Source of the DNA: Odontesthes bonariensis
Lineage: Eukaryota; Chordata; Actinopteri; Atheriniformes; Atherinopsidae
Assembly: GCF_027942865.1 (NCBI RefSeq)
Contig: NC_134528.1
Span: forward strand, 9,047,586-9,111,585
Direction of reading: 5' to 3'
Length of the DNA stretch: 64,000 bases
Shown: positions 24,140 through 35,039 of the stretch, piece after piece
Numbering within the stretch: position 1 is the stretch's first letter
Layout of the letters: each line of letters starts with the position of its first letter
Program-made: the position numbers and the translations under genes
Notes under the pieces: generated by a model
The model's input: the letters and a program-made list of their open reading frames with translations, nothing else
Told to the model about the DNA's origin: nothing
Databases searched by the model: none

Positions 24140-26751
24140 GTGGGTCCCTGTGGTTTCTTCTTCTCTTCATACACCAGGGGGCAAAGTTTTTTAAAGATAC
24201 ACGCGATAAACCATTAATTCCAGAAATATGTCCAAAGCTGAATAAACATGTGGTAAATAATCAGATCAGATAAATCATCTACCTTTAACTGATGTATGAC
24301 TGAGCATCTGGACGCACGGCTTGGGCTGCGAGCTGAAAGACAGCTGTGACTCAGAGCATCTGAGGGAATTGAACCCATGATGAGTCCAACCCCAGGCAGC
24401 GTCCCATCATCCGGAGCTGCTCCTTTCGAGCAGCGTTGTTGAACTTTAAAAGTGGTCTGGTCGTAGTTTCCACGTTCTCGGAGGCTCAAAGCTTTCAGCC
24501 GACAGCCTGAGCTGTTCAACTCCACACTGAAGGGTTGAATCCTAAAGTTTCTCTTTTCATTTTGGCTTGATAAATCCCAGCCTGCTCTGAGCTGAACAAC
24601 CTGCCCTTCCTTTCCTAACAGCCATCAGCATCCACAGGAGCTGAAGCCCCTCCCTCTGCTCCCAGAAGCTGCTCTGCATCTGCCTGAAGCGTCCAATCAC
24701 AGCTTCAGCCTCCTTTCTGAGCTGCTTCCATTCTTCTGTTGGGATGCTGAACTGCAGACTTTATTTCTTTAGGAGCTTTCATCCCTCATCTTGACAAACT
24801 AAAAGTTGCTCAGTAACAGTTTGAGCCATTAAATCAGAGAATGAAACTTTCCACCTTAAAGCTTTTCACTCTTTGCTTTGGCCTCTAAAACCTGGAGACA
24901 TTTAAACTCTTTGAGCAGCTCTCACAGGACTTGAACATATGATCTCAGAGTCCCAAAGCAGTTTATTGACCCTCTGAGCGGTGCCTCTGCTGCTTTGTGC
25001 TGCTTTCTTGGCACTTTTTACCTGAGACTGATGACCACAGAAACTATCTTTTAGTCTTCCAACATGTTTCCTGTGAAGCAGCTTTGCTCATCAACTGTCT
25101 CTGGTTTGTTCAGCTGCTTGGTGTTCTGTCTCATGCTCTGTATCCCAATAAAGTCTCAGACTTGTTGGTTTCAAACTTTGAAGACTGAGAAAAATTGAGT
25201 GGAACCTGGAGAAGGCTTGAACTCAGTCCCTATGACAAGAAAATGAAAAGAGAAAGTTTAGGATTCAATCTTTCAGTGTGTAGTTGATCCATGTAGTTGT
25301 CTTATCCACCAGTGACCTCACATTTCCCCTGATGATCGAGGGAAGAAATGCTTTAAACTTCCTCCTCCTTTTCCTCCAGTTTGTTCCTGCTCTGCATCCT
25401 AGACGTCTCCTCTTCAGCTCATCCAGATTTGGGGTATTTTTCCAGGCATTTCTTGTGCTTTTGTGAAGCTCAGTTAGCTGCACCAACAGGTGAACAACTT
25501 TTCCGTTGCTACGGTTACACATCATAACAGATGTGATATAAATATAAATATAAATGTATATGGTGAAAAACACTAACTTCATGTTTGCACTGGAGGAAAC
25601 TTAGGAATTCTGCAGAAGCACAGGAGTTCATCCCCTTCAGATCATGAATATCTGACGTTGATTCCTGCTTTTAAAAGAATCAATGAGAAATCCCCACCAG
25701 TTAGACGACACTGAGGTCAAATTGGAACATTACACTATTGTTTGGATCCAGCAATGTGTTCTTCAACAACCTTCAGTTTTACAGATCATTACGGAGGTGG
25801 AAAAAGTAAACACATACTACTGAAAAACACTGAAGCACAGAAGCAGCGCTCAGTGTGCTTTGGGAGCAGGAACCCCAGAAAGACTTCTGGGGACTGAGGG
25901 TATTTTCCTCATTTTTATGTCCCTTCATTCATTTGCCTTTTTGAAGCACTTGTTATAACTTCTTTGAATTGGCTGATGTGACAATTCTTCATGCTGCTTC
26001 CTGATTTTGATTAGTTTCAGGTGTAGTCTGAGTTAGAGGAGAGAATAATGCAAAACAAGAAACTGCAGCACTGTTCAGACACGGCTGGATCTCAACAGGA
26101 AACACTCCCTGAGAACCAGATCTAACGTGTGACTTCCACTGTGAGTCAGCTCAGTTACAAACTGGGTTTAACTTTTGAGGGACTGTCTCTGTCACGCTAA
26201 CAGCCCCCCAGCTGGCTCGCCATGTTTTGCCACATATACGCAACATGACGGGGTTCATTCGGGGGGAGGTGACTTCACTGATGACCATCTGCATACAGGA
26301 AGACATTCTTGCGTAACATTCAGTCGCTACAGCGACCGTCTTGCATGTCTGGTGGCTACTTCCTGTTCAGCCAGGACCGTAGCGCCAGTCGCTAACACAC
26401 AAAAGTCACCGCTGATCACATCTTTAGGCCAAAGTGGGATTTGTCAGTGAGATTCTCCCACTGTGAGCGGCAGAAAGCGCTTTCTAAGAAACTCTTAAGA
26501 ACATAATAGCTGTGGGGACGTAGTTACCACAAGAACACAATACAACTCCAAGTCTGTGCTGAACATTTTCCACTGAAATGCTCAGGGTACGCCAAACACA
26601 GTCAGCTTAAAACTAAAGGGAACAAAAACAGCCTGAAGCAGGTTTAAATGATCATCGTTTGAGTTTGTAGATACAATCCAATAAAGTATAAGGGTGTCGT
26701 GTGCACACTCTGCCACCAGGTGTTCTGGGTAAGTTGTGTAGCCGTCGGGGC

Positions 26752-26782
<31 letters not shown>

Positions 26783-27639
26783 TTGTGGACTAAAACAACG
26801 TGAGCAGCGCGACTGAGAGCATCTGAGATTAAAGCAGAATGTCTGTTTGGTAAATCTGCTCAGTACCTGATTGTGTGAGTAACTGAGCACTTGTAGAAGC
26901 CACAAACAGATCAGTTCAGTTTTCTCGTGTTAAACGGTTCAATTCAAAGTACCGTTAGCCTGCTTAGCTGCCTTTTCCCTCAGTGCAGCCATGATGTTTG
27001 GACTAAAATCCGTTCACACGTCTGATTCCAACACAACAGACATTTGAAAGAGTTTCACAGCTTGAAGTTGAGCCTCGTGCCCTTTTAGTGTTGGAACAGC
27101 CTTAACTTTCAGCTTCAGTCATGAGCATCATACAGCTGTCTGGGAAGAACAGGGAACAACTCCAAACCTTTTTCAGACTGCGTTCAAAGATTTCCGGGTC
27201 TTTGGGGAAGATGATAAGGGTCAACTTTCCCTCGTAACCAAACACATATTTTCTTAAAAAACATATCTGTGTAGCAAGAACATGAAAAGCATGAGAAAAG
27301 TTAACATCCGACCTTTAATGAACAATGAAATACAAACAAGTGTAAAGCTCGACTTCACATCAAACTGAAATTAAATTGATGCCATGTTTGTCTTGAACAT
27401 CGGGAGATCCATCCCCAGTTAAAACAATCCCAACAAATTATAAAACACTTTCAAGCGTTCCTCAAACATGTGCTCCCCACAGAACATTCAGAACTAAAGT
27501 CCTAACAAGAAAAGGTGGTAATCCACAAAGAAGATTTTTAATCTAAACAAATGCAAGGCTTCTGATTGGTAGTTCCTGTAGCTGCTCTCAGGTGAATGTT
27601 TGCTTATCTGCCGTAAAAATTGTTGTTGATTTAAGCCAA
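24140..27639. other. intergenic DNA, nothing clearly recognised
   Basis: This 3.5-kb stretch separates the hAT element from the zinc-finger exon. I see a small AAG/GAA microsatellite near 26750-26780 and short segments resembling the T-arm of tRNA-derived repeats near 24355-24395 and 24915-24955. No gene can be supported. Confidence 0.3.
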
Positions 27640-28422
27640 TCATTTCTCTGCAGTGTGACTACGTTGGTGTCTCTTTAGATTAGATAATTGAGTGAAAGCT
27701 GCCCCACACTGATCACAGCTGTAAGGCTTCTCTCCTGTGTGAATACGTTGGTGTGTCTTTAGATGACCTAATTGAGTGAAAGCTGCCCCACACTGATCAC
27801 AGCTGTAAGGCTTCTCTCCTGTGTGAATACGTTGGTGTGTCTTTAGATGACCTAATTGAGTGAAAGCTGCCCCACACTGATCACAGCTGTAAGGCTTCTC
27901 TCCTGTGTGAATACGTTGGTGTGTCTTTAGACTACCTAATTGAGTGAAAGCTGCCCCACACTGATCACAGCTGTAAGGCTTTTCTCCTGTGTGAATACGT
28001 TGGTGTGTCTTTAGATGAGATAATCGAGTGACAGCTGCCCCACACTGACCACAGCTGAAAGGCTTCTCTCCTGTATGAATACGTTGGTGTCTCTTTAGAT
28101 TACCTAATTCAGTGAAAGCTGCCCCACACTGACCACAGCTGAAAGGCTTCTCTCCTGTGTGAATACGTTGGTGTTTCTTTAGATCAGATAATGTAGTGAA
28201 AGCTGCCCCACACTGATCACAGCTGAAAGGTTTCTCTCCTGTGTGAATACGTTTGTGCATCTTTAGATTAGATAATGTAGTGAAAGCTGCCCCACACTGG
28301 TCACAGCTGTATGGCTTCTCTCCAGTATGAAGCCTCTGATGATACCTCAGATTTGATCGTTTGATAACTTTCCCACAGTCCTTACAGCAGTGCCATCCGG
28401 ATCCCTCTTGGGCTCCATGTTT
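27640..28422 (-). CDS. C2H2 zinc-finger protein, last exon (nine fingers)
   Basis: This 3' coding exon encodes nine tandem C2H2 fingers joined by canonical TGEKP linkers and ends HTAEK-stop. It belongs to the large fish class of poly-zinc-finger, DNA-binding nuclear proteins; the target and symbol cannot be given. A good acceptor (CTCTGTCATTGCAG) sets the exon start at 28422, where translation begins KHGAQEGSGWHCCKDCGK in phase 0. Upstream coding must therefore come from other exons; the frame is open further upstream but crosses the acceptor. The first finger is divergent (CCKDCGKVIKRSNLRYHQRLH); the others share the unusual CGAAF/CGAAV core. Helix residues (-1,2,3,6) are, for example, Q-G-H-T in fingers 7 and 8. 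Fingers 6-8 are nearly identical in DNA, showing recent 84-bp duplication. Candidate upstream exons lie in the macrosatellite at 30024-33608 and at 36506-36607. Confidence 0.85.
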   Translation of the reverse strand, partial: KHGAQEGSGWHCCKDCGKVIKRSNLRYHQRLHTGEKPYSCDQCGAAFTTLSNLKMHKRIHTGEKPFSCDQCGAAFTTLSDLKKHQRIHTGEKPFSCGQCGAAFTELGNLKRHQRIHTGEKPFSCGQCGAAVTRLSHLKTHQRIHTGEKPYSCDQCGAAFTQLGSLKTHQRIHTGEKPYSCDQCGAAFTQLGHLKTHQRIHTGEKPYSCDQCGAAFTQLGHLKTHQRIHTGEKPYSCDQCGAAFTQLSNLKRHQRSHTAEK

Positions 28423-29099
28423 CTGCAATGACAGAGAGGAAGAAGACTTAGATCCTTTTGAAGTTCGCACAAAAGATTTCTCTAAGCTAACCTACGCTAA
28501 CCAACATATTCTAACTGGACCTGGACAGACCGAGCCACACAGGTCTCAATATCTCAGATCAAACGTGAACGCTGAGGGTGCGTTTATAAGTGCCCTCAGC
28601 TATCAGCACTGTGCTCTGATGTGTTCTGCACACATTCAGGTTTTTAAGCAGTAAACTCTTGCTTTTTGCTCTTTCACTAATTATTTTTGTCATGATGAAA
28701 CTCTGAAAAGGAACTTGAGCTACAATATTTCTAAATGATGAGTCTTGTCCAAGTTGTTCACTTAAACACCATGTAGAGGTTGAGCTGAAAAAGGTGGTGG
28801 TAATACATGACATTCTTTACACTAACCCTCTGTTCCAGCTTACTACTCAGAGGTCTGCAGCCATTCAGCTCAACAGCCATCAGGGAAACACAGTCCGTTT
28901 TAACTCAGCCTCTGTTTCTCTTTGTTAAAACAACTCTACAAACCTGTCATCTAACCATTAAAGACCCAGAATATTAACGCCACCAGGTTCAATTCATGTA
29001 ACCCAGAGACTTTAAACACAAATAATGAAGATTAGCTCCTGAACCTCTCAAATCTGCAGACTGAGAGCCAGAATGAAATGTCTTTTACTGCGATTTGTG

Positions 29100-29595
29100 T
29101 GGATCCACCTCAGCAAAGGATGTGTTTTATGATCATCTTCAGACAATCTTAAATCACTGCAACTCGAAAAAGGAAATCATCCTACTCGCTGATTTTAATA
29201 TCAACTGGGACATCAAGTCAGGAAAAAAATTAAACAGCTGATGGATGAGTACAATTTGACACAAATCATAAAAGGACCGACAAGAATAACTAATACGTCA
29301 AATACAACAACTGATCTAATATTTACTAATAATCCTGAAAGAATCTCTAAGACTTTTAATCTATTATGAGGCCTGTCAGATCACAATTTTATCTTATGCT
29401 CATGGAAAATGAAGAGGAAGCATTTAATGGCATCCACCAGAGGTCACCAGTTCTACTTCATACCCAAAAGCCAGCAACAATTCCTGAATGAGGAAATCCA
29501 AAATCTAGATTGGTCTAATATTCTGGAAAATAACGACATTGAGGCTGGCTCAGGTAACTTATTAAAAAAGTCAATGATATTATAACGCACTTCAC
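29100..29595 (+). mobile_element. LINE fragment, endonuclease domain
   Basis: Translation gives degraded apurinic-endonuclease-like sequence of an L2/jockey-type LINE. It includes QLMDEYNLTQIIKGPTRIT, TTTDLIFTNNPE and GLSDHNFILC, which match the usual SDH-containing end of the domain. Stops and frameshifts interrupt it. Its last ~25 bases (TCAATGATATTATAACGC...) are shared with the start of each macrosatellite unit. Confidence 0.7.
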
Positions 29596-30826
29596 ATTAA
29601 TCATGATGTGCTTATTGGTAGACGTGGGAGGGACTGCTGGCAAGCTGCTGCCGCGCCTCCCCGCTGTATTCGTTATTTTTATTTTTAAGTCTAGTTTTAA
29701 CGTTGGATTTTAAACCCATCTGCTAGAATCGGCAACAGCCAGAGCTTCTCATGGGTCACCTCTCCGTCTTTTCCCTTTTGTGTACGGACTCTTAACTTTG
29801 ATGTGAATCTTTCAAAAATATTTTCTGTTTGTTTGTTCTTTAGTTTTTTGTCATGGTGTATTGTCTGTATGTTTTTATGATACCCGCTGGGGACAACGGA
29901 TGAAATTTAGCAACTGTGCTAACTCCGGCATATTTACATTGATGCTTTGCTGAAATGTTGATTAATGTGCAGAGTCCTAACCAAATAAATAAGAAATAAA
30001 ATAAAAACGTCCTCCACACTGACCTGTGGCCCGGTGGACCCAGAGGATGAGCGGGCTCGTTTCCTGGTGGAGGGGTTCTGCTCCTGGTTCTGCACCTGGT
30101 TCTGCTCCTGGTTCTGCTCCTGGTTCAGCTCCTGGTTCTGCTCCTGGTTCTGCTCCTGGTTCTGCTCCTGGTTCTGCTCCTGGTTCAGCTCCTGGTTCTG
30201 CACCTGGTTCAGCTCCTGGTTCAGCTCCTGGTTCTGCTCCTGGTTCAGCTCCTGGTTCTGTTCCTGGTTCTGCTCCTGGTTCTGCTCCTGGTTCAGCTCC
30301 TGGTTCTGCTCCTGGTTCAGCTCCTGGTTCAGCTCCTGGTTCTGCTCCTGGTTCAGTTCCTGGTTCTGCTCCTGGTTCAGTTCCTGGTTCAGTTCCTGGT
30401 TCAGCTCCTGGTACAGCCCCTGGTACTGCTCCTGGTTCTGCTCCTGGTTCTGCTCCTGGTCCTGCTCCTGCTTCTGCTCCTGCTTCAACTCCCGCTTCAG
30501 CTCCCGGTTCTGCTCCTGGTACTGCTCCTGGTACTGCTCCTGGTTCAGCTCCTGGTTCAGCTCCTGGTTCTGCTCCTGGTTCTGCTCCTGGTTCAGCTCC
30601 TGGTACTGCTCCTGGTACTGCTCCTGGTTCTGCTCCTGGTTCTGCTCCTGCTTCAGCTCCTGCTTCAGCTCCTGGTACTGCTCCTGGTTCTGCTCCTGGT
30701 TCTGCTCCTTGTTCAGCTCCTGGTTCTGCTCCTGCTTCAGCTCTTGCTTCAGCTCCTGGTTCAGCTCCTGGTACTGCTCCTGGTTCTGCTCCTGGTTCTG
30801 CTCTTGCTTCAGCTCTTGCTTCAGCT
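29571..30826 (-). repeat. macrosatellite unit A (1256 bp)
   Basis: A non-repetitive part (29571-30076) is followed by about 62 copies of a 12-bp repeat (30077-30826). On the minus strand the repeat reads as Gln/Glu-rich tetrapeptides (QEQN, QELN, QELK, QEQY). The frame is open from the array into NPSTRKRARSSSGSTGPQ, where CAG|GTCAGT at 30024 is a strong splice-donor match. No acceptor with a pyrimidine tract is seen at the other end of this copy. The alternative minus frame (EPGAEPGA) and the plus frames (APGS, CSWF) are also open, so openness by itself is not evidence of coding. Confidence 0.85.
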
Positions 30827-32226
30827 TCAATGATATTATAACGCACTTCACATTAATCATGATGTGCTTATTGGTAGACGTGGGAGGGACTGCTGGCAAG
30901 CTGCTGCCGCGCCTCCCCGCTGTATTCGTTATTTTTATTTTTAAGTCTAGTTTTAACGTTGGATTTTAAACCCATCTGCTAGAATCGGCAACAGCCAGAG
31001 CTTCTCATGGGTCACCTCTCCGTCTTTTCCCTTTTGTGTACGGACTCTTAACTTTGATGTGAATCTTTCAAAAATATTTTCTGTTTGTTTGTTCTTTAGT
31101 TTTTTGTCATGGTGTATTGTCTGTATGTTTTTATGATACCCGCTGGGGACAACGGATGAAATTTAGCAACTGTGCTAACTCCGGCATATTTACATTGATG
31201 CTTTGCTGAAATGTTGATTAATGTGCAGAGTCCTAACCAAATAAATAAGAAATAAAATAAAAACGTCCTCCACACTGACCTGTGGCCCGGTGGACCCAGA
31301 GGATGAGCGGGCTCGTTTCCTGGTGGAGGGGTTCTGCTCCTGGTTCTGCACCTGGTTCTGCTCCTGGTTCTGCTCCTGGTTCAGCTCCTGGTTCTGCTCC
31401 TGGTTCTGCTCCTGGTTCTGCTCCTGGTTCTGCTCCTGGTTCAGCTCCTGGTTCTGCACCTGGTTCAGCTCCTGGTTCAGCTCCTGGTTCTGCTCCTGGT
31501 TCAGCTCCTGGTTCTGTTCCTGGTTCTGCTCCTGGTTCTGCTCCTGGTTCAGCTCCTGGTTCTGCTCCTGGTTCAGCTCCTGGTTCAGCTCCTGGTTCTG
31601 CTCCTGGTTCAGTTCCTGGTTCTGCTCCTGGTTCAGTTCCTGGTTCAGTTCCTGGTTCAGCTCCTGGTACAGCCCCTGGTACTGCTCCTGGTTCTGCTCC
31701 TGGTTCTGCTCCTGGTCCTGCTCCTGCTTCTGCTCCTGCTTCAACTCCCGCTTCAGCTCCCGGTTCTGCTCCTGGTACTGCTCCTGGTACTGCTCCTGGT
31801 TCAGCTCCTGGTTCAGCTCCTGGTTCTGCTCCTGGTTCTGCTCCTGGTTCAGCTCCTGGTTCTGCTCCTGCTTCTGCTCCTGCTTCTGCTCCTGCTTCAG
31901 CTCCTGGTACAGCTCCTGGTTCAGCTCCTGCTTCTGCTCCTGGTTCTGCTCTTGCTTCAGCTCTTGCTTCAGCTCTTGCTTCAGCTCCTGGTTCAGCTCC
32001 TGGTACTGCTCCTGGTACTGCTCCTGGTTCTGCTCCTGGTTCTGCTCCTGCTTCAGCTCCTGCTTCAGCTCCTGGTACTGCTCCTGGTTCTGCTCCTGGT
32101 TCTGCTCCTTGTTCAGCTCCTGGTTCTGCTCCTGCTTCAGCTCTTGCTTCAGCTCCTGGTTCAGCTCCTGGTACTGCTCCTGGTTCTGCTCCTGGTTCTG
32201 CTCTTGCTTCAGCTCTTGCTTCAGCT
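30827..32226 (-). repeat. macrosatellite unit B (1400 bp)
   Basis: The second tandem unit has a non-repetitive part that looks identical to unit A by eye. Its 12-bp array (31333-32226) is longer by 144 bp, that is exactly twelve repeats. The same donor-like site lies at 31280. The Gln/Glu-rich minus frame is open through the whole array. Like unit A it lacks a convincing splice acceptor. Confidence 0.85.
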
Positions 32227-33586
32227 TCAATGATATTATAACGCACTTCACATTAATCATGATGTGCTTATTGGTAGACGTGGGAGGGACTGCTGGCAAG
32301 CTGCTGCCGCGCCTCCCCGCTGTATTCGTTATTTTTATTTTTAAGTCTAGTTTTAACGTTGGATTTTAAACCCATCTGCTAGAATCGGCAACAGCCAGAG
32401 CTTCTCATGGGTCACCTCTCCGTCTTTTCCCTTTTGTGTACGGACTCTTAACTTTGATGTGAATCTTTCAAAAATATTTTCTGTTTGTTTGTTCTTTAGT
32501 TTTTTGTCATGGTGTATTGTCTGTATGTTTTTATGATACCCGCTGGGGACAACGGATGAAATTTAGCAACTGTGCTAACTCCGGCATATTTACATTGATG
32601 CTTTGCTGAAATGTTGATTAATGTGCAGAGTCCTAACCAAATAAATAAGAAATAAAATAAAAACGTCCTCCACACTGACCTGTGGCCCGGTGGACCCAGA
32701 GGATGAGCGGGCTCGTTTCCTGGTGGAGGGGTTCTGCTCCTGGTTCTGCACCTGGTTCTGCTCCTGGTTCTGCTCCTGGTTCAGCTCCTGGTTCTGCTCC
32801 TGGTTCTGCTCCTGGTTCTGCTCCTGGTTCAGCTCCTGGTTCAGCTCCTGGTTCTGCTCCTGGTTCTGCTCCTGCTTCAACTCTTGCTTCAGCCCCTGGT
32901 ACTGCTCCTGGTACTGCTCCAGGTTCTGCTCCTGCTTCAGCTCTTGCTTCAGCTCTTGCTTCAGCTCCTGGTTCAGCTCCTGGTACTGCTCCTGGTACTG
33001 CTCCTGGTTCTGCTCCTGCTTCAACTCTTGCTTCAGCTCCTGGTTCTGCTCCTGCTTCAACTCTTGCTTCAGCTCCTGGTTCAGCTCCTGGTTCTGCTCC
33101 TGGTACTGCTCCTGGTTCTGCTCCTACTTCAACTCTTGCTTCAGCTCCTGGTACTGCTCCTGGTACTGCTCCAGGTTCTGCTCCTGCTTCAGCTCCAGGT
33201 TCTGCTCCTGCTTCAGCTCTTGCTTCAGGTCCTGGTTCAGGTCCTGGTACTGCTCCTGGTTCTGCTCCTGGTTCTGCTCTTGCTTCAGCTCTTGCTTCAG
33301 CTCCTGGTTCAGCTCCTGGTTCTGCTCCTGGTTCAGCTCCTGGTTCGGCTCCTGGTACTGCTCCTGCTTCTGCTCCTGCTTCAGCTCCTGGTTCTGCTCC
33401 TGGTACTGCTCCTGGTTCTGCTCCTGCTTCAACTCTTGCTTCAGTTCTTGCTTCAGCTCCTGGTTCAGTTCCTGGTTCTGCTCCTGGTACTGCTCCTGGT
33501 TCAGCTCCTGGTACTGCTCCTGGTTCAGCTCCTGGTTCAGCTCCTGGTTCAACTCCTGGTTCTGCTCCTGGTTCTGCTGCTCCATT
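32227..33586 (-). repeat. macrosatellite unit C (outermost, diverged array)
   Basis: The non-repetitive part is again identical by eye to units A and B. The array (32733-33586) has a different order of 12-bp variants, so it has not been recently homogenised with A and B. It runs into single-copy DNA at 33587. Confidence 0.85.
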
Positions 33587-33608
33587 CTGGTTCTCCAACT
33601 GATGGACT
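32680..33608 (-). pseudogene. candidate Gln/Glu-rich exon of the zinc-finger gene, with one nonsense codon
   Basis: On the minus strand an acceptor-like site (GTGCTGACTGTTGCAG) precedes position 33608, and a donor (CAG|GTCAGT) follows position 32680. Between them the frame starting at the ATG at 33585 reads MEQQNQEQNQ and continues as QE-rich tetrapeptides to RARSSSGSTGPQ. That ends in phase 0, matching the phase-0 start of the zinc-finger exon at 28422. One codon, TAG at 33124-33126, replaces the expected CAG and breaks the frame. It could be a decayed N-terminal exon, a polymorphic or assembly error, or a non-coding coincidence in repetitive DNA. Gln-rich tracts upstream of fingers are plausible for fish zinc-finger genes, but this is inference. 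Confidence 0.3.
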
Positions 33609-33609
33609 C

Positions 33610-35030
33610 TGCAACAGTCAGCACATACGATAATTTCCAGCTGTGGCGTGCAGCGTGTTAAACCACACCCACTTTTCTTCTTCTCTTGATAACCTTTCTG
33701 CACAGTTTTTAACCACCCAGTCACATTCCATTAAACTCATTACTGTGCTTTTTATTTAAATCCCTGTGAACTTTAAAATGCTTCTTTAAAGACCCACTAA
33801 GGTCACAGTTTAGCCTGGGAATTCCCATGCTGCTATGCGCTCGATTTCATTCTCAATAAAAAGTCAGCCTGGAAACCACCGCCCTTATTTTTGCCAGAGT
33901 TTGGGAACCAATCACAGAACGGAGGGGGGGCAGCAAGACGATGACGACGTCTATGCGCTACACCGAAGCTTGTAGAGTGTTAATCCAACATGACAGCGGA
34001 CACAACGTTACCGTTCGATGCAGCCTTAGAAAGTGTTTCGGAGTAGATTCACCCTGGGGTCATTTGAACCGTGACATCCAGCCAAGTAGCCCACCCGCAG
34101 TTTTTACGATATTGGCTGAACATCAGCTGAGTTACTGAGTGATCCCGAATAGCTTAGTACAAGCGCTAACGGACCCTGGCAGTATCTCCAAAATTACCAC
34201 ACTAAAATCACATGCCATGACACCAAACTTCTACAGTAGTACAAATATGGTCTGTACTCACAAAACGATGCATTTGGAAGTTTGTACATAGTCCAGGAGT
34301 TTATTATTATCAACACAAGCCTGATAGCTTTTCTGCTGCTAAAGCTGCGTCGATGTCACTTCTGGGAGCTGGGAGCTTCAAAGTAAGATGAGGGTTGATC
34401 TACTACTGTAGACAACAAAGCAAGGCTGCTCAATTTCTCCATTGATAAAATAATTTCACAACTCTACAACATAAAAATTCATGTAGAATATAGCCTATAG
34501 GCCTACTTTGTTGTCAATTTAAGTAGCTTAGAGCGCAAGTTTACTTTTATTTTACTTTTTTTTCTTCTTCCTCGTCGAATTTCTGTCGTCATCTGGTATA
34601 AGTGATACAATTGGCTATGAATCGCGCGCAAAGCAGCATGGGAAGAACCTGACGTCATTTGATAGACATTTGTAGCGCCCAATAAACGGCTCCAGGCATT
34701 CATAAACCACGCCTCAAATACGAGAAAATGCACACCTAGTTCCCAGACCACCATCTCATCGAGATTGTGGACGCGTCAGCCAGGCTAGTCACAGTTCAAA
34801 ATATTTGTAGCTTTTTGATCAAATTCAGAAAAATCCCTGAGTCAGTGTAAGGCTTTGCGGTAAGACGCGTTGCATCACTTCCTGTTACCTTGCTTGTGTA
34901 CTGTGGAATTTCTTACTCCTCTTGGACTACTGATAATCACTTTATTTCTACCTATAACTTACACAATTTTGCATAGTTAACTCTATAGCTTACCGTTCTG
35001 TTCTAACACACTCCTACAGATCTTTAATCT
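33610..35030. other. intergenic DNA with an imperfect inverted repeat
   Basis: Segments near 33810-33870 and, inverted, near 34615-34660 share CCCATGCTGCTWTGCGCKCGAT-like text, suggesting an old foldback or transposon. No gene is supported. Confidence 0.3.
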
Positions 35031-35039
35031 TTATTCTCA

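Noticed and set aside
24355-24395. tRNA-like T-arm text (TGGGTTCAATTCCC on the minus strand)
   Set aside because: No acceptor, D-arm or anticodon stem could be folded around it. At best it is a tRNA-derived repeat scrap.
28559-28813. 84-codon minus-strand frame upstream of the zinc-finger exon
   Set aside because: No donor leads to the acceptor at 28422 in a matching phase, and the protein resembles no zinc-finger N-terminus.
30026-32369. Long plus-strand frames (Ala-Pro-Gly-Ser, Cys-Ser-Trp-Phe and Leu-rich repeats)
   Set aside because: They arise from a 12-bp repeat that lacks stops in all plus frames. There is no start context, splice structure or conserved flank on this strand.
29571-33586. 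Tandem repeats considered as a CRISPR array
   Set aside because: The 12-bp units are contiguous with no spacers, the genome is a vertebrate one, and no cas genes are present.
29977-33724. Minus-strand Glu-Pro-Gly-Ala repeat frames
   Set aside because: Also a by-product of the 12-bp unit. After the array this frame runs past the donor into non-conserved sequence, and its phase does not match the zinc-finger exon.
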